In this document: positions 16,925 to 26,593 of the stretch, one piece after another
Position numbering within the stretch: the stretch's first letter is position 1
Layout of the letters: the number at the start of each line of letters is the position of its first letter
NCBI RefSeq assembly: GCF_001634365.1
Contig: NZ_CP014580.1
Span: 124,001-188,000 of the forward strand
From: Paraburkholderia phytofirmans OLGA172
GTDB lineage: Bacteria > Pseudomonadota > Gammaproteobacteria > Burkholderiales > Burkholderiaceae
Length of the DNA stretch: 64,000 nucleotides
Direction of reading: 5' to 3'
Notes under the pieces: model-generated
Databases searched by the model: none
What the model was told of the DNA's origin: nothing
The model's input: the letters and a program-made list of their open reading frames with translations, nothing else
Translations under genes and position numbers: made by a program

Positions 16925-17756
16925 GGCGTTGTCAAGTTGGCGACTGTAGGCAAAAAGTGCGGCGCACGCGTAGTTATCCTTATCAGATTGCTATCTCGAT
17001 TGCGGCTGCGACAGTCCAACCATGCCAGGTGGCGAGGCGTTCTGTTAGTACGGCGCGATGACATGCCGCGTTCATCTGATGTCTGGGCAACGCGAAGTGC
17101 TGCCGAATCGGGCCGAAGCATGAGAGAAACGCCTGCGTGCGACGCGCGTCGCGAAAGCCGCACATCTGGCGTTCGTGCCTACGGGTTGGCTGGTGACTGT
17201 TCTCGGCGCGGTTGTTTACGCGTGCGGCCGCTTTGACGAAAACGTGCTTTACCTGAGCGAGCTCAGGAATATCAGCCTTCGCCGCCGGATAACTGCGCAG
17301 TTGGTCGGTAACGATTTTGCGCGGCACCGGGTTTGAACGCAGCACCCGCCGAAAGAAGCGCTTTGCCGCGGCCTTGTCGCGACGCTTTTGCACCAGCACA
17401 TCGAGTTCGGCGCCGTGCTCGTCGACCGCCCGCCACAACAGGTACGGCTCACCGCGCAGCGTCACGAACATCTCGTCTAAATGCCAGGTGCTGCCTGGCT
17501 TGCGCCGCACCGCCCTGGCGCACTGAGCGAATCCGGCGCCGAACTTGTCGCACCAGCGACGGATCGTTTCGTACGTGACCACTACGCCACGCTCGAGCAA
17601 CAACTCCTCGATGTCGCGCAGGCTCAGGCTGAATCGGAAGTACCAGCGAACGGCGCAGCTGATGACGATAGCAGGGAAGCGGTGGCCGTGATAAAGCGAT
17701 TTCGTCTTCTTCATCGCTTCATTCTACCGCCCCATCTCCAGCAACTTGACAGTGCC
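16925..17756. mobile_element. IS6-family insertion sequence (832 bp, third type)
   Basis: Imperfect terminal repeats GGCGTTGTCAAGTTG (16925-16939) and, on the minus strand, GGCACTGTCAAGTTG (17742-17756) match at 13 of 15 positions and bracket one intact transposase gene. Flanking 8-mers (CAACTGAC and CCCGCACC) differ, so no target duplication is present. The element separates the recombinase region from the catabolic cluster. Confidence 0.82.
16983..17714 (-). CDS. IS6-family transposase
   Basis: The 243-residue product starts MKKTKSLYHGHRFPAIVISC and is nearly identical at its N-terminus to the fragment at 1111-1394. Catalytic motifs are STWHLDEMFVTLRGEPYLLW (Asp), KIVTDQLRSYPAAKADI (Asp) and ARVNNRAENSHQPTRRHERQ (Glu). 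This belongs to the IS6 branch with the 'RAENSH' motif, distinct from the two complete IS6 elements at the left of the window. The frame is intact. Confidence 0.9.
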   Translation of the reverse strand: MKKTKSLYHGHRFPAIVISCAVRWYFRFSLSLRDIEELLLERGVVVTYETIRRWCDKFGAGFAQCARAVRRKPGSTWHLDEMFVTLRGEPYLLWRAVDEHGAELDVLVQKRRDKAAAKRFFRRVLRSNPVPRKIVTDQLRSYPAAKADIPELAQVKHVFVKAAARVNNRAENSHQPTRRHERQMCGFRDARRTQAFLSCFGPIRQHFALPRHQMNAACHRAVLTERLATWHGWTVAAAIEIAI

Positions 17757-17850
17757 CCCGCACCTACTGCCGCACCGCTCAATAACAAATCAACCGCGGA
17801 TCGAGTCATATGACCTGAAACGAGGCGTTACATTGCCGGATCCCAGATGA

Positions 17851-18576
17851 CTACTTCCCTACATCGACAAGGCTATGAAATCCAGCGACCAGGAACGGAA
17901 CCAGGCGGTCATAGACGTGCCGAAGATCCGAAGCGGCAAAACGGCCTGTCGAGAGCGCTTCGACTCGCCCCGGCTCTGCGATCAGCGCAACCATGGCACC
18001 GACCATGAAGCTGAACCCGTGGTGAACATCCTCCTCGGAAACGTCCGGCAGTGCCTTGCGGAACTCAACTACGTACTGTCGCGCGACCGCATCGTAGTGC
18101 TTGCTGATGATCTTGGCCCAGTCCGGCGAATTAGCAAGACGAGCGACAAGCCGCGAATAACTCTTCCAGCCCTGGCCGCCGTCCGCGCTACGCTCGACGA
18201 ACGGCCAGACATAGCCCTCTACGAGGTCCTTTATCGGCAATGGACCTTCGGGCGTACGCAGCCTTGCAGCGTCGAGTGCCTGAATACGGCGATGGGCCAT
18301 GACTGATGCGCGCCGCTCAACGACCTTGTCGAAAAGAAGATCCTTTGTCCCAAAGTGATACGTAACGAGCGCGATGCGCGCATCCGACGCTTCAGCAACA
18401 TCCCGCATGGAGGTGCCGTGAAAGCCGTTGTTAGCGAAGAGTTCTTCGGCAGCATCCAGCATCTTTTCCCGAGTCGCATCCCCCGCCTTGCGCGCGCCTT
18501 GCCTTACGACACCAGGCACACTTTGAGCGATCCCATTACGCTTTTCCGGGACAGTCGGAACGGAGACTTTCTTCAT
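17851..18576 (-). CDS. TetR-family transcriptional regulator
   Basis: In this 241-residue protein an N-terminal extension is followed by a TetR helix-turn-helix (about residues 35-80). Visible there are TREKMLDAAEELFANNGFHG, then TSMRDVAEASDARIALVTYH and the closing FGTKDLLF. The C-terminal ligand domain is of the type found in regulators of fatty-acid and aromatic-acid catabolism, PsrA being a familiar example, though I cannot place it precisely. It is the last gene of a minus-strand cluster with an MFS transporter and acyl-CoA genes, so it probably controls them. Its own promoter should lie in 18577-18710. Confidence 0.85.
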   Translation of the reverse strand: MKKVSVPTVPEKRNGIAQSVPGVVRQGARKAGDATREKMLDAAEELFANNGFHGTSMRDVAEASDARIALVTYHFGTKDLLFDKVVERRASVMAHRRIQALDAARLRTPEGPLPIKDLVEGYVWPFVERSADGGQGWKSYSRLVARLANSPDWAKIISKHYDAVARQYVVEFRKALPDVSEEDVHHGFSFMVGAMVALIAEPGRVEALSTGRFAASDLRHVYDRLVPFLVAGFHSLVDVGK

Positions 18577-18710
18577 GCAGGAATGAAACTTCGAAAGTAT
18601 TATTGGGCATATGTACAGTTGTCATTATCGCATGAAACGCAGTCCAGAACGGCCGCTGCAGCCGCGCAACGGCCAACCATTCAACTAGCTTACATCCATG
18701 ATTTTCCGAG

Positions 18711-19961
18711 TCATTCCCGCGATAACTTGGCATCGGCTGCGGATTCAAAAAGCGGCTTCGCATGGCGCCGAACCCGCGCCAACAGCGCGGTAAATACGCC
18801 GGCCAGACCAAAGCCGAACCCGCAGAGCGCAATGCCAGTTGCAAGACTGCTCTTTGCCGCAACCGCCCCCAACGCGAACGGAGCAAATGCTGAGAGGCCT
18901 CGCCCGACATTGAAGCAGAAACCCGCCCCAAGGCTGCGGATTCGCGCAGGATACAGTTCGGCAAAGTAGGCGCCGAATATTCCTGTGAACGAGAAAAATA
19001 ATGCAGTGACTGGTCCCATCCACAGGAGCAGCGCAGTGCTGCGGGTTACGGCGTAGATGGGAAGCGTCACGACCGCGCCGGCAAAAGAAAGAATCAAAGC
19101 CCGTTCACGCCCGATCTTGTCGCCGAGCCACCCGAACAGTTGATATCCAAGAAACATGCCGACGTTGAGCAGAATCACGAACGTGGTCATCGTCCCTGTG
19201 TCGAGTCCTCTCTCTTTGACCAGATAAGTTGGAATCCACGTATTTGCCCCCCAGTACCCAACGAGCGCAAACGTTGCGGCGAGCGTACCAAGCAAGGTCG
19301 TGGCTCGAAACTCATCCAAGAAGAGATCCCTGACAGACACCGATTGCGCCGCAGTGCCGGTCGCGTGCCGCTCGGCGCCCCACGCCTCCGACTCCCGCAC
19401 GAATAGCAGGGTATAAATTGCGGCGAGAATTGCGCCAATCCCGCAGAAAAAGAGTGCTCGCCACCCATACACTGGAAGGACGAGGCGCGCAAGGAACGCA
19501 GCGAACCCAAAGCCGATTGGCCACGACCCGAGGACGAACGCGGCAGCGCGCCCTCTCTGGTGTGAAGGAAAGCTCTCTCGGATAAACGCCGCGGCTACGC
19601 CCCAAACTCCGCCAAGCCCCAGCCCGGCGAGAAACCGTAGAAGCATCAGGTGAGACCAGTCCTGCGCGAATCCTACTGCCGCCGTGAAGACGCCGAAAGC
19701 CAGCAGACTACCCACGAGTGCGCGCTTGCGCCCGTAGTTATCGGAGTACCATCCTATCAGGACGCTACTGAACCCGACGCCAATGAGCGTCGCTGTTCCA
19801 ATCAGGCCGGCCATGCCAAGTGACAAATGAAGATCTGCAATAATCGCTGGCATTGCCACCGCTAGCAGCATGAAGTCCATCGCATCGAACGCGTAAGCCA
19901 AAAAGCAGGCTACGAGAACATGCCATCGGTTCGATGAACCTGTAGCGTGCGTCGTCGACAT
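18711..19961 (-). CDS. MFS transporter, aromatic acid:H+ symporter-like
   Basis: This 416-residue membrane protein has about 12 hydrophobic segments. The family signature after helix 2 is visible (GWYSDNYGRKRALVGSLLAF) and its repeat occurs in the second half (GWLGDKIGRERALILSF). The start MSTTHATGSSNRWHVLVACF, followed by AYAFDAMDFMLLAVAMPAI with the acidic DAMD motif in helix 1, suits the AAHS branch, which imports aromatic or other organic acids by proton symport. It lies between the TetR regulator and an acyl-CoA synthetase, which suggests it takes up the acid that the ligase activates. The substrate cannot be read from sequence. Confidence 0.85.
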   Translation of the reverse strand: MSTTHATGSSNRWHVLVACFLAYAFDAMDFMLLAVAMPAIIADLHLSLGMAGLIGTATLIGVGFSSVLIGWYSDNYGRKRALVGSLLAFGVFTAAVGFAQDWSHLMLLRFLAGLGLGGVWGVAAAFIRESFPSHQRGRAAAFVLGSWPIGFGFAAFLARLVLPVYGWRALFFCGIGAILAAIYTLLFVRESEAWGAERHATGTAAQSVSVRDLFLDEFRATTLLGTLAATFALVGYWGANTWIPTYLVKERGLDTGTMTTFVILLNVGMFLGYQLFGWLGDKIGRERALILSFAGAVVTLPIYAVTRSTALLLWMGPVTALFFSFTGIFGAYFAELYPARIRSLGAGFCFNVGRGLSAFAPFALGAVAAKSSLATGIALCGFGFGLAGVFTALLARVRRHAKPLFESAADAKLSRE

Positions 19962-20098
19962 CGTCTCTCTCCTATGTGACCTGCTCGCTCCGATAGTTGA
20001 CAGGTCTGGTTATGTGTTCCTGATGACTTGCATTTCGGCACAACTGGGTCAGCAGAATTGTTCTGCCGACGATGGTTCTTTCAGCTTCAAGGACTGGC

Positions 20099-21721
20099 TC
20101 AGGCGTGCGGCTTGGGTACCGCAACGACCATCGTTCGAAGCCGCTTCTTGTCGATCTTGCCCACACTCGTCTTCGGGATTTCCTCAACAATCACGAAAGA
20201 CCGTGGGACGGCAAATTTTGGGATCACGCCGTTTCGGACCTGCTCGTTCAGCATGACGGTCAACTCACGAACAACTTCGTCTTCAGCCACAGTCCGCATT
20301 CCGTCGAGTTTGATGAACGCCCTCGGGCACTCCCCCCATTTCTCGTCTGGCACGCCGATCACGGCCGCTTCTTCAACCGCTTGATGCTCTCGCAGCATCC
20401 GTTCAAGGTCGAGCGACGAGATCCATTCACCGCCAGACTTGATTACGTCCTTCAAACGATCGACGATTCTGACTGCTCCGTCAGCGTCGATTCTTGCAAC
20501 ATCACCGGTGTGGAGATAGTCACCCTCCCAAAGCTGGCACGTACCCTGTTCATTCTTGACATAAGCTCGCGTCAACCAGGGAGCCCGCGCCACAAGTTCC
20601 CCCTGCTCAACGCCTTCGCCCCACAGCCGCAAATCAACCAGGGGAACCGGACAACCAACCCGGCAAAGTTCCGCCGGAGCCTGAACGGCGAGGGTCGCAT
20701 CCGCTCTTGCAAAGCACACCACCGGACAGGTTTCTGACATGCCGTAACCCGCGAACACCTGGATCCCTGATTCCAGCGCGCGCGACGCGAGTGTGGGGAC
20801 CATGGCCGATCCCCCCACCATTACCTTCCAGCCTGAAAACGTCACGCCTTGCAGTCGTGCTTCATCCAGAAGCATCTGCAGAATTGTCGGTACGCAGTGC
20901 GAATAGGTAACGCCCTCGCGATTGATGAGACCTGGCAGCGTTTTGGCATCAAATCTACCTGGATAGACCTGCTTCAGGCCAAGGAGCGTCGCAATGTACG
21001 GCATGCCCCATGCATGAACATGAAACATCGGAGTGAGAGGCAGATAGACATCTCCGACCCGCAGGCTCTGGTAATCATCGGCAGAAGCAAGTGCCAACCC
21101 AACGGCCAGCGTGTGCTCTACGAGCTGACGATGGGTGTAGCTCACGCCCTTGGGCAACCCGGTGGTACCGGTCGTGTAGAAGTGGGTCGCTACTGCCTCC
21201 TCGTCGACCTGGGGAAAGTCGAACTCACCGGCGGCCTCGAGCAGCGCTTCATAGTCACCCGCATATTCCATCGAGGTTGACGGAAAATGCTGGCTCTCGT
21301 CGGGGCAGACAATCAGCCGTAGCCTCAGCGTGCTTCCCTCGAGCGCCTGCTCCAGAAGGGGCAAAAACTCGGCAGCCGCGATGACAACACTCGATTCACT
21401 GTGCTCGAGCGTGTAGCGTAGTTGCGACGGCGACAGACGGATATTGGCTGTCATCAACGTTGCGCCAAGCATCGGAACCGCGAAATATGCTTCGAGATAG
21501 CGATGCGTGTCGCGATCAAGAACGGCGACCCGGGTACCGGTCGCGACACCCATATCGGCCAGCGCCTTGCCAAGCTTCGAGATCCGCTCCCGGAGCGCCT
21601 GATAGCCCATGCGCCTGCCGTCGGAGGTGACAATCTCTGTCCCCCGCGCAGCGCGTACGCCACTAGCGAGAATGGAGCCAATGGTGAGCCCGCAACGTAC
21701 AGATGACGGTTGGTTGTTCAT
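20099..21721 (-). CDS. AMP-dependent acyl-CoA synthetase
   Basis: I take the start at the ATG at 21721 ([20 protein letters not shown]) because GAGGGGCAATTG precedes it; a longer frame to 21856 overlaps the upstream SDR gene. The 540-residue enzyme has the adenylate-forming motifs in order: [20 protein letters not shown] (P-loop), [59 protein letters not shown], and the C-terminal Lys in [13 protein letters not shown]. It activates a medium- or long-chain fatty acid or similar acid to its CoA thioester with ATP. The neighbours (SDR, thiolase, acyl-CoA dehydrogenase) fit a beta-oxidation-like route. Confidence 0.9.
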   Translation of the reverse strand: MNNQPSSVRCGLTIGSILASGVRAARGTEIVTSDGRRMGYQALRERISKLGKALADMGVATGTRVAVLDRDTHRYLEAYFAVPMLGATLMTANIRLSPSQLRYTLEHSESSVVIAAAEFLPLLEQALEGSTLRLRLIVCPDESQHFPSTSMEYAGDYEALLEAAGEFDFPQVDEEAVATHFYTTGTTGLPKGVSYTHRQLVEHTLAVGLALASADDYQSLRVGDVYLPLTPMFHVHAWGMPYIATLLGLKQVYPGRFDAKTLPGLINREGVTYSHCVPTILQMLLDEARLQGVTFSGWKVMVGGSAMVPTLASRALESGIQVFAGYGMSETCPVVCFARADATLAVQAPAELCRVGCPVPLVDLRLWGEGVEQGELVARAPWLTRAYVKNEQGTCQLWEGDYLHTGDVARIDADGAVRIVDRLKDVIKSGGEWISSLDLERMLREHQAVEEAAVIGVPDEKWGECPRAFIKLDGMRTVAEDEVVRELTVMLNEQVRNGVIPKFAVPRSFVIVEEIPKTSVGKIDKKRLRTMVVAVPKPHA

Positions 21722-21740
21722 CAATTGCCCCTCTGGCGCG

Positions 21741-22514
21741 TCACATCCACGAGAGCACCTGGCCACCGTCGACCGGCAGACAGACCCCGGTGATAAATCC
21801 ACCGGCGTCGGAGGCAAGTAGCAGTACGCTTCCATCCAGCTGGTGCGGCTTGCCAAACTTCTTCATTGGAATGCGCTGTCTTATCGTTTCCGCGAAGCCC
21901 TTTTCTTCGAAGGATGCGTGCATGTCGGTCTCGAAGTTGCCCGGGCAGATGGCATTCACGCGGATGTTCTTGGACGCCAGTTCGAGCGCCATGACACGGG
22001 TCAGATGAACCAGTCCCGCCTTCGCCGCGCCGTAGCTCGAAAGGGAACCACCGGCGCGAAGACCCGCTGTCGATGCAACGTTGATGATTGAGCCGCCGCC
22101 CGAACCGATCATCGAGCGTGCGGCCACCTGCGCAAGTAGAAATGCACCCTTCAGGTCCGTATCAAACACGGCGCTAACCTGTTCGGGAGTCTGGTCAATG
22201 AAGCGCTCCGTGTAGAGGATGCCCGCGTTATTGAAAAGAATGTCGATAGGCTGACCGACCTTCTCCTGGGCGAGTGCCCATGCGCTGTCAAATGTCGAAG
22301 GCTGCGTCACATCCAGCGTGACTGCATAGGCTTGCAACCCCTGTTCACGCAGGTTTGCTGCCGCCTGTTCGATACGGTCCGAACGACGGGCACAGAGGAC
22401 AACTTTTGCGCCAGCCTCAGCCATCGTCGTGGCCATGTGCAAGCCGATCCCGCTTGACGCCCCCGTAATGAGCGCTGCCCGACCGCTCAGGCTAAAAATC
22501 GATGCGTAACTCAT
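21741..22514 (-). CDS. Short-chain dehydrogenase/reductase (SDR)
   Basis: This 257-residue classical SDR has the cofactor motif [20 protein letters not shown] near residue 14, the structural NNAG ([15 protein letters not shown]), and the catalytic Ser-Tyr-Lys set ([20 protein letters not shown], then AKAG). The C-terminal [11 protein letters not shown] is typical. Arg residues after the Asp-like position ([13 protein letters not shown]) hint at NADP(H) use. It probably oxidises a 3-hydroxyacyl-CoA or related alcohol in the same pathway as its neighbours. Its start overlaps the stop of the thiolase remnant by ATGA. Confidence 0.87.
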   Translation of the reverse strand: MSYASIFSLSGRAALITGASSGIGLHMATTMAEAGAKVVLCARRSDRIEQAAANLREQGLQAYAVTLDVTQPSTFDSAWALAQEKVGQPIDILFNNAGILYTERFIDQTPEQVSAVFDTDLKGAFLLAQVAARSMIGSGGGSIINVASTAGLRAGGSLSSYGAAKAGLVHLTRVMALELASKNIRVNAICPGNFETDMHASFEEKGFAETIRQRIPMKKFGKPHQLDGSVLLLASDAGGFITGVCLPVDGGQVLSWM

Positions 22515-22738
22515 TGCACCACCTCAAACAGCGCAGCCGCGCCCATTCCCCCACCCACGCACATGGTCACAACGACGTGCCGCGCGCCGCGACGCCGGCC
22601 TTCGATCAAGGCGTGACCCGTCAGACGTGCCCCCGTCATCCCGTAGGGATGGCCAAGCGCGATGGCACCGCCATCGACGTTCAACTTATCCGGATCGATG
22701 CCCAGTCGGTCGCGGCAAAAGAGCGCCTGACAAGCCCG
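22511..22738 (-). pseudogene. Acetyl-CoA acetyltransferase (thiolase), C-terminal remnant
   Basis: Minus-strand codons from about 22738 to the stop at 22511 encode the end of a thiolase. Visible are [20 protein letters not shown], then [20 protein letters not shown] (the active-site His in GHP) and [17 protein letters not shown] (the active-site Cys). About 75 of the usual 390-400 residues remain. The missing N-terminal part, including the acylated Cys near residue 90, has been deleted together with the C-terminus of the acyl-CoA dehydrogenase upstream. Confidence 0.82.
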
Positions 22739-23447
22739 CATCTCCATCCGGGAGAAACTTCGGCACCAGAAACAGGGAGATTCCCTTAACGCCAGCGGGC
22801 GCCCCTTTGATGCGTGCGAGCACCATATGGGCAATGTTCTCAGTGAAGGCCTGGTCACCGCCAGAAATGAACATCTTCTGACCGGAAATCCGGTACGTTC
22901 CGTCACCCGCGGCGATCGCAACGGTCTTGATGTCTCCCAGCGCCGAGCCCTGCCCCGGCTCGGTCAGGGCCATCGTCCCCGCACAGCGTCCATCGGCCAT
23001 CGCGGGAAGATATTGTGCCTTCAGCTCATCGTTGCCGAATTCCCGCAACAGATTTGCAGCGCCAATTGACAGGAACGGATAGCCTGCCGTGGGGGTATTG
23101 GCCACAAAGAAGTAAGCCATCGCCGCACGAAACACCGGCTCGGGCAACTGAATGCCACCCTCTTCGGCGTCCCAATGCGCCGACAGCATCCCAGCCTCAG
23201 CGAATGCCTTCCACGCTTCACCCGTTTCGCGAATGGTCCTCGCACCGCCTTCTACGAACTGCGGCTCTTCCGCGTCGCCCTTCGCGTAATGCGGCGCGAA
23301 GAAGTCGGCTGAAAGACGTTCAGCGGCGGACAAAATAAAGTCGAAATCCTCCCGTGTTTGCCCCTCATATCTGGGCCTTTGGGACAGTGTTTCGACTTTC
23401 AGCACTTCATGAAGCTGGAAGGCCAGCTCGCGTGACAGGGCGGACAT
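22739..23447 (-). pseudogene. Acyl-CoA dehydrogenase, N-terminal remnant
   Basis: From the ATG at 23447 (MSALSRELAFQLHEVLKVET) about 236 residues match an acyl-CoA dehydrogenase: the alpha-helical N-terminal domain, then [20 protein letters not shown] and the flavin-binding beta-domain ([36 protein letters not shown]). At about 22740 homology switches to thiolase in another frame. The residual frame stops at 22686. This subfamily (roughly 590-600 residues) normally has a long C-terminal half that is entirely missing, so the protein is inactive. Confidence 0.83.
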
Positions 23448-23507
23448 CTTTGACTCGATCTACGGTTGGCGGATTTTTGAGGCCGGGGTCCCGGTTACGT
23501 GGGTGCC

Positions 23508-24428
23508 TTAGCGGACGCCGAGGTGTTCGGCGGCGAACTCGGCAGCCAGACGCCCCGCCACCGCAAGGTCGTTTTGCTTCGAGTACAGGCTCATGTGCGA
23601 CACCTTCGGCAACACGGCCAGCTTCTTGCGCGCCGACGGAATGCTGTTGAACACACCAATCTCCAGATCCCACAGCGTGATCTCATCACCCTCCGCAACC
23701 ACCATCAGCGTCGGCTTGTCGTACAGCCGCCGTGCGAACGGCGCCACGTCGTAGCCCAGCAGCAGCTCCGTCGACTCGATCGTGCTCCAGTGCTCATGAC
23801 GCGGAGCCTCGCGCTCCTTGATGTCGTGGAAGATCGTGTGGATCGTCGGGAACGGCCACGTGCTCAGCTCGCTGAACGGATGCAGCGACGACATCGGCAT
23901 GCGACCACCGGCGGTACCCGACTTCGTACGCTCGCGGCGGTCCGCCAGAATCAGCTCGTTGAGCTCGTGGAAGCGCTGCGAGCCATGCACGCGGCGCATG
24001 TTCTCGTAGCCGTCGACCACCGGAATGTTCGAGATCACGCATTTCACGCGCTCGTCGGTCGCCCCGACTGCCAGCACGTGGCCACCCGCGTACGAGATGC
24101 CCCACACGCCGATGCGCTCACCGTCGATCTCCGGAAGCCTCTCGCCAAATGTCACCGCGCTCTTGTAGTCCTCAATCTGCGCGGCCGGGTCAATGTGCTG
24201 GCGCGGCAGGCCTTCGCTGGCGCCCATGCAGCGGTAGTCGAACATCAGCACCGCCACGCCCTTCTCCACGATCGCCTTCGCGTAGTGCGGCATGACGATC
24301 TCCTTCACGTAGCACCAGCCGCCACCCATCACCAGCAGCGGGAACGGGCCTTCCCCTTCCGGAAGAACCAGATCGCCCCGGATCTTCTCGCCCTTGCTCA
24401 GAAACTCTACCGCGCGTTGACTGGACAT
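23508..24428 (-). CDS. Alpha/beta hydrolase (dienelactone hydrolase / esterase type)
   Basis: This 306-residue enzyme has an alpha/beta-hydrolase core: the nucleophile elbow GVWGISYAGGHVLAVGA (G-x-S-x-G), an acid residue in LMVVAEGDEITLWDLE and the His in KVSHMSLYSK. The start MSSQRAVEFLSKGEKIRGDL and the early GGGWCYVKEIV motif resemble acyl hydrolases of the peptidase S15 / DLH superfamily. The cleaved substrate cannot be inferred. It is the first gene of the minus-strand catabolic cluster, 60 bases upstream of the dehydrogenase remnant. An AT-rich promoter-like stretch lies at 24470-24560. Confidence 0.82.
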   Translation of the reverse strand: MSSQRAVEFLSKGEKIRGDLVLPEGEGPFPLLVMGGGWCYVKEIVMPHYAKAIVEKGVAVLMFDYRCMGASEGLPRQHIDPAAQIEDYKSAVTFGERLPEIDGERIGVWGISYAGGHVLAVGATDERVKCVISNIPVVDGYENMRRVHGSQRFHELNELILADRRERTKSGTAGGRMPMSSLHPFSELSTWPFPTIHTIFHDIKEREAPRHEHWSTIESTELLLGYDVAPFARRLYDKPTLMVVAEGDEITLWDLEIGVFNSIPSARKKLAVLPKVSHMSLYSKQNDLAVAGRLAAEFAAEHLGVR

Positions 24429-24769
24429 CGTGTGCCGCTCCTGTTGAAAAGGTCCGACCTTCCACTCGAGGTCTCACGATAATTATCTGTACGATTGACC
24501 AATTACTTAATCATCGTAAACACTTGGAATTCCGGCACTAGCTGCAATACACACAAACTATCGCTTTCGATATTGATCATATGTATCGCTATCTTTTATG
24601 CCTTCCCCGCACTCCGGATGTCGCGCATTCGCAGCAGGTGTGCGCCGCTCGAGTACACGTATCAGGCGCAACGGAACTTCCCGTCGCACGCGACAGCCCG
24701 CTATTTCTTGGAACGTGTGCATCAGACCGAGCCACGTGATCACCCGCCGACGCGCAGACAGAGGCCCGG

Positions 24770-24810
24770 CTGATCCGGGTACGCCGAAGAGAACGGCGTA
24801 CCCGGATCAG
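24770..24810. repeat. 17-bp perfect hairpin
   Basis: CTGATCCGGGTACGCCG (24770-24786) pairs perfectly with 24794-24810 across a 7-base loop. It directly abuts the porin-like remnant. No T-run follows on either strand, so it is not an ordinary terminator. It may be a recombination or replication-associated palindrome. Confidence 0.85.
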
Positions 24811-24811
24811 C

Positions 24812-24907
24812 GCCGCCAAGATTCTGATAGGACGCCGCGATATAGACCTTCGTGCGTTTCGATAGCGCGAAACCAAGCGTAGTAGCCACGTGGTTCCAGT
24901 TTGGACG
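24812..24907 (-). pseudogene. Gram-negative porin, C-terminal scrap
   Basis: The minus strand reads NWNHVATTLGFALSKRTKVY and then IAASYQNLGG. The 'y-LSKRT-vY' pattern is characteristic of the last strands of Burkholderiales general porins. Only about 30 codons match, followed at once by the hairpin at 24770-24810. No signal peptide or barrel remains. Confidence 0.5.
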
Positions 24908-24925
24908 CGTGATTGCTCTGCTCAG

Positions 24926-25042
24926 CTCGTAGCGGCGTTCGTGCATACGAAGACGCGGTACCGAGGTTTGACGAAAGACACTGCGCAGATCACGACACTG
25001 TTTGAGCTGGCGTGTGGTTCGATGAGGTCGATGAGGCGTATT
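24926..25042 (+). pseudogene. IS5-family transposase, C-terminal scrap
   Basis: The plus strand encodes VAAFVHTKTRYRGLTKDTAQ followed by ITTLFELACG. This resembles the end of IS5-group transposases (VKTRYRGLAKNTAQ and LFALSNL in typical members). About 39 codons are recognisable and there is no catalytic core. Confidence 0.6.
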
Positions 25043-25229
25043 CAACCCAGACCTGTAGCTGCTGTAAAAGGCGCGCAGGCCCGAAGGGCCTGGAAGGTCT
25101 TGGAATAAGGGAGCGGGCCTGCCTTTGAGTGTGGCGCGTATCATCATCGCGACATCAATGCAGCCGGAAACATTCTCGCGGCGGGACGTCGCCGTCTAGC
25201 AGGAGAGCGCGCCATTCCGGGGGCTGGGG

Positions 25230-25832
25230 TCACCGACCGACTTTTCGACCGTCAGGCGCGGCGTTGCCTTTCCTTCGGGCGCGCAGTAGCGTGGAAATGC
25301 TCACCCCCGATTGCTCGGCTGCCTGCTGGTAGGTCATTCCCTGCCTGATCAGGGACAAGCCCTTGTTCACCAGGCGCGGTGTCGCGTTGGGCCGGCCGAG
25401 GCGCTTGCCCCTGGCGCGCGCATTGGCCAGGCCAGAGCGGACACGTTCCCGAATAAGCTCCCTTTCGAATTCCGCGACCGCCGAGAGCAAATGCGCCTGC
25501 ATCCGGCCCACTGGTGTGCTCATGTCGATCTGGCCAGGTACCACGAAGGCCACTCCAAGCGCTTCCAGCTCCGCCATTGTCAGGATCAGGTCCTGCACGC
25601 TGCGTCCCCAACGGTCCAAGGCCTGGACCAGGATCACATCGACGGCGCGGGTGCGCGCCAGTTGCATGACCGCTTCGCGCAGCGGCCGCTTTTGTGACGC
25701 GCCGCTGACGGTTTCCTGCATTTCCCGCACGATCTTCCAGCCGCGGGCTTTCGCGTAGTTGCGCAATTCCCGCCGCTGCCGGTCGGTGGATTGGTCCGGG
25801 GTGGACACGCGGGTATAGACCGCTGCACGCAT
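25230..25832 (-). CDS. Serine recombinase (resolvase/invertase)
   Basis: This 200-residue protein starts at the ATG at 25832 (MRAAVYTRVSTPDQSTDRQR). Ser10 in TRVSTPDQ is the expected nucleophile. Further landmarks are VDVILVQALDRWGRSVQDLI and the Arg-rich EFERELIRERVRSGLANARA. A C-terminal helix-turn-helix follows (LIRQGMTYQQAAEQSGVSIS). Length and layout fit the short resolvase/invertase group. It lies head to head with the pRiA4b ORF-3-like gene and the ISKra4 transposase. That set recurs in some ISKra4-family elements as I recall, so it may resolve their cointegrates. Confidence 0.88.
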   Translation of the reverse strand: MRAAVYTRVSTPDQSTDRQRRELRNYAKARGWKIVREMQETVSGASQKRPLREAVMQLARTRAVDVILVQALDRWGRSVQDLILTMAELEALGVAFVVPGQIDMSTPVGRMQAHLLSAVAEFERELIRERVRSGLANARARGKRLGRPNATPRLVNKGLSLIRQGMTYQQAAEQSGVSISTLLRARRKGNAAPDGRKVGR

Positions 25833-25951
25833 GGTCAAAAACCCCTCCGATTCTCGTGCCCAGGCCCCAGTCCTGGCGGGCCTTGCAGAGCATCGTTTTC
25901 AACCGTCAAAATCAGGTGATTCTGACGGTCGTTTACTAAGCTTAGGTGACT

Positions 25952-26580
25952 ATGCCAAACGCAACCAGCGCCACGGTTTACCGGCTCCACGTATGGATTC
26001 GCCAGATCAGTCCGATGATCTGGCGCCGATTACTCGTACGCAGTGACAGCACGATCGTCGACTTGCATTACGCGCTGCAGATCGCGTTCGGCTGGAACGA
26101 CGCGCATTTGAATCTGTTTCACATCCATGGCCAGGACTATGGCGTGTACCACGACGGCGGCACGAGCTTCTCGACTGATCCGGACCAGGTTCGACTGTGC
26201 GATTTTAAATTCCGTATCAACGAGCGCTTCCGCTACGAGTACGACTTCGGCGACGGCTGGCAACACGAAGTGCGCGTTGAAGCGAGCCTGGCGCAGGACG
26301 AAAAATGCACCTATCCGTGAAGCGACGGGCGCCACCGGAAGGCTGCGGTGGCACTTTGGCCTTCATGGCACGACGGGACGCGGTCCCATCGCACGTTGAA
26401 GATTTACTCGAGGACATCCAGGCCGACCTGGATGCGAACGACATCGAGGCCGTCCGGAATCGACGCGAGGATATCGAAGCGTTGCGCGAATGGCTGACGC
26501 TGGATGAGTTCGACCGGCGCGGGGTCAACCGCCGGCTCAAGCAGTACGCGACCCACGATGAGTCCTGGATGTGGCAATAG
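25952..26580 (+). pseudogene. Plasmid pRiA4b ORF-3 family protein, frameshifted
   Basis: Codons from 25952 (MPNATSATVYRLHVWIRQIS) give the pRiA4b ORF-3 fold: PMIWRRLLVRSDSTIVDLHY, then FGWNDAHLNLFHIHG and RFRYEYDFGDGWQHEVRVE. This frame stops at 26318-26320. The rest of the family sequence (RAPPEGCGGTLAFM; LREWLTLDEFDRRGVNRRLK; YATHDESWMWQ) continues in another frame to 26578-26580. A frameshift near 26310-26320 therefore splits the gene unless it is a programmed or sequencing artefact. The family is of unknown function and is often linked to ISKra4-type elements. Confidence 0.8.
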
Positions 26581-26593
26581 CCAGGAGCCGGCG

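Larger units (their letters stand above)
24429..25229. other. Gene-poor segment with IS5 and porin remnants
   Basis: No intact gene is present. The left part (24470-24620) is AT-rich and probably holds the hydrolase promoter. The middle contains a strong hairpin, a porin scrap and an IS5 scrap, annotated separately. Nothing convincing is seen in 25093-25229 apart from the approach to the serine recombinase gene. Confidence 0.6.

Noticed and set aside
23499..24482. Plus-strand open frame of 327 codons opposite the alpha/beta hydrolase
   Set aside because: Arg/His-rich shadow of a gene with a clear catalytic triad on the other strand.
24770..24810. Hairpin as a rho-independent terminator
   Set aside because: The stem is strong but no T-run follows on either strand, so it was kept only as a repeat.
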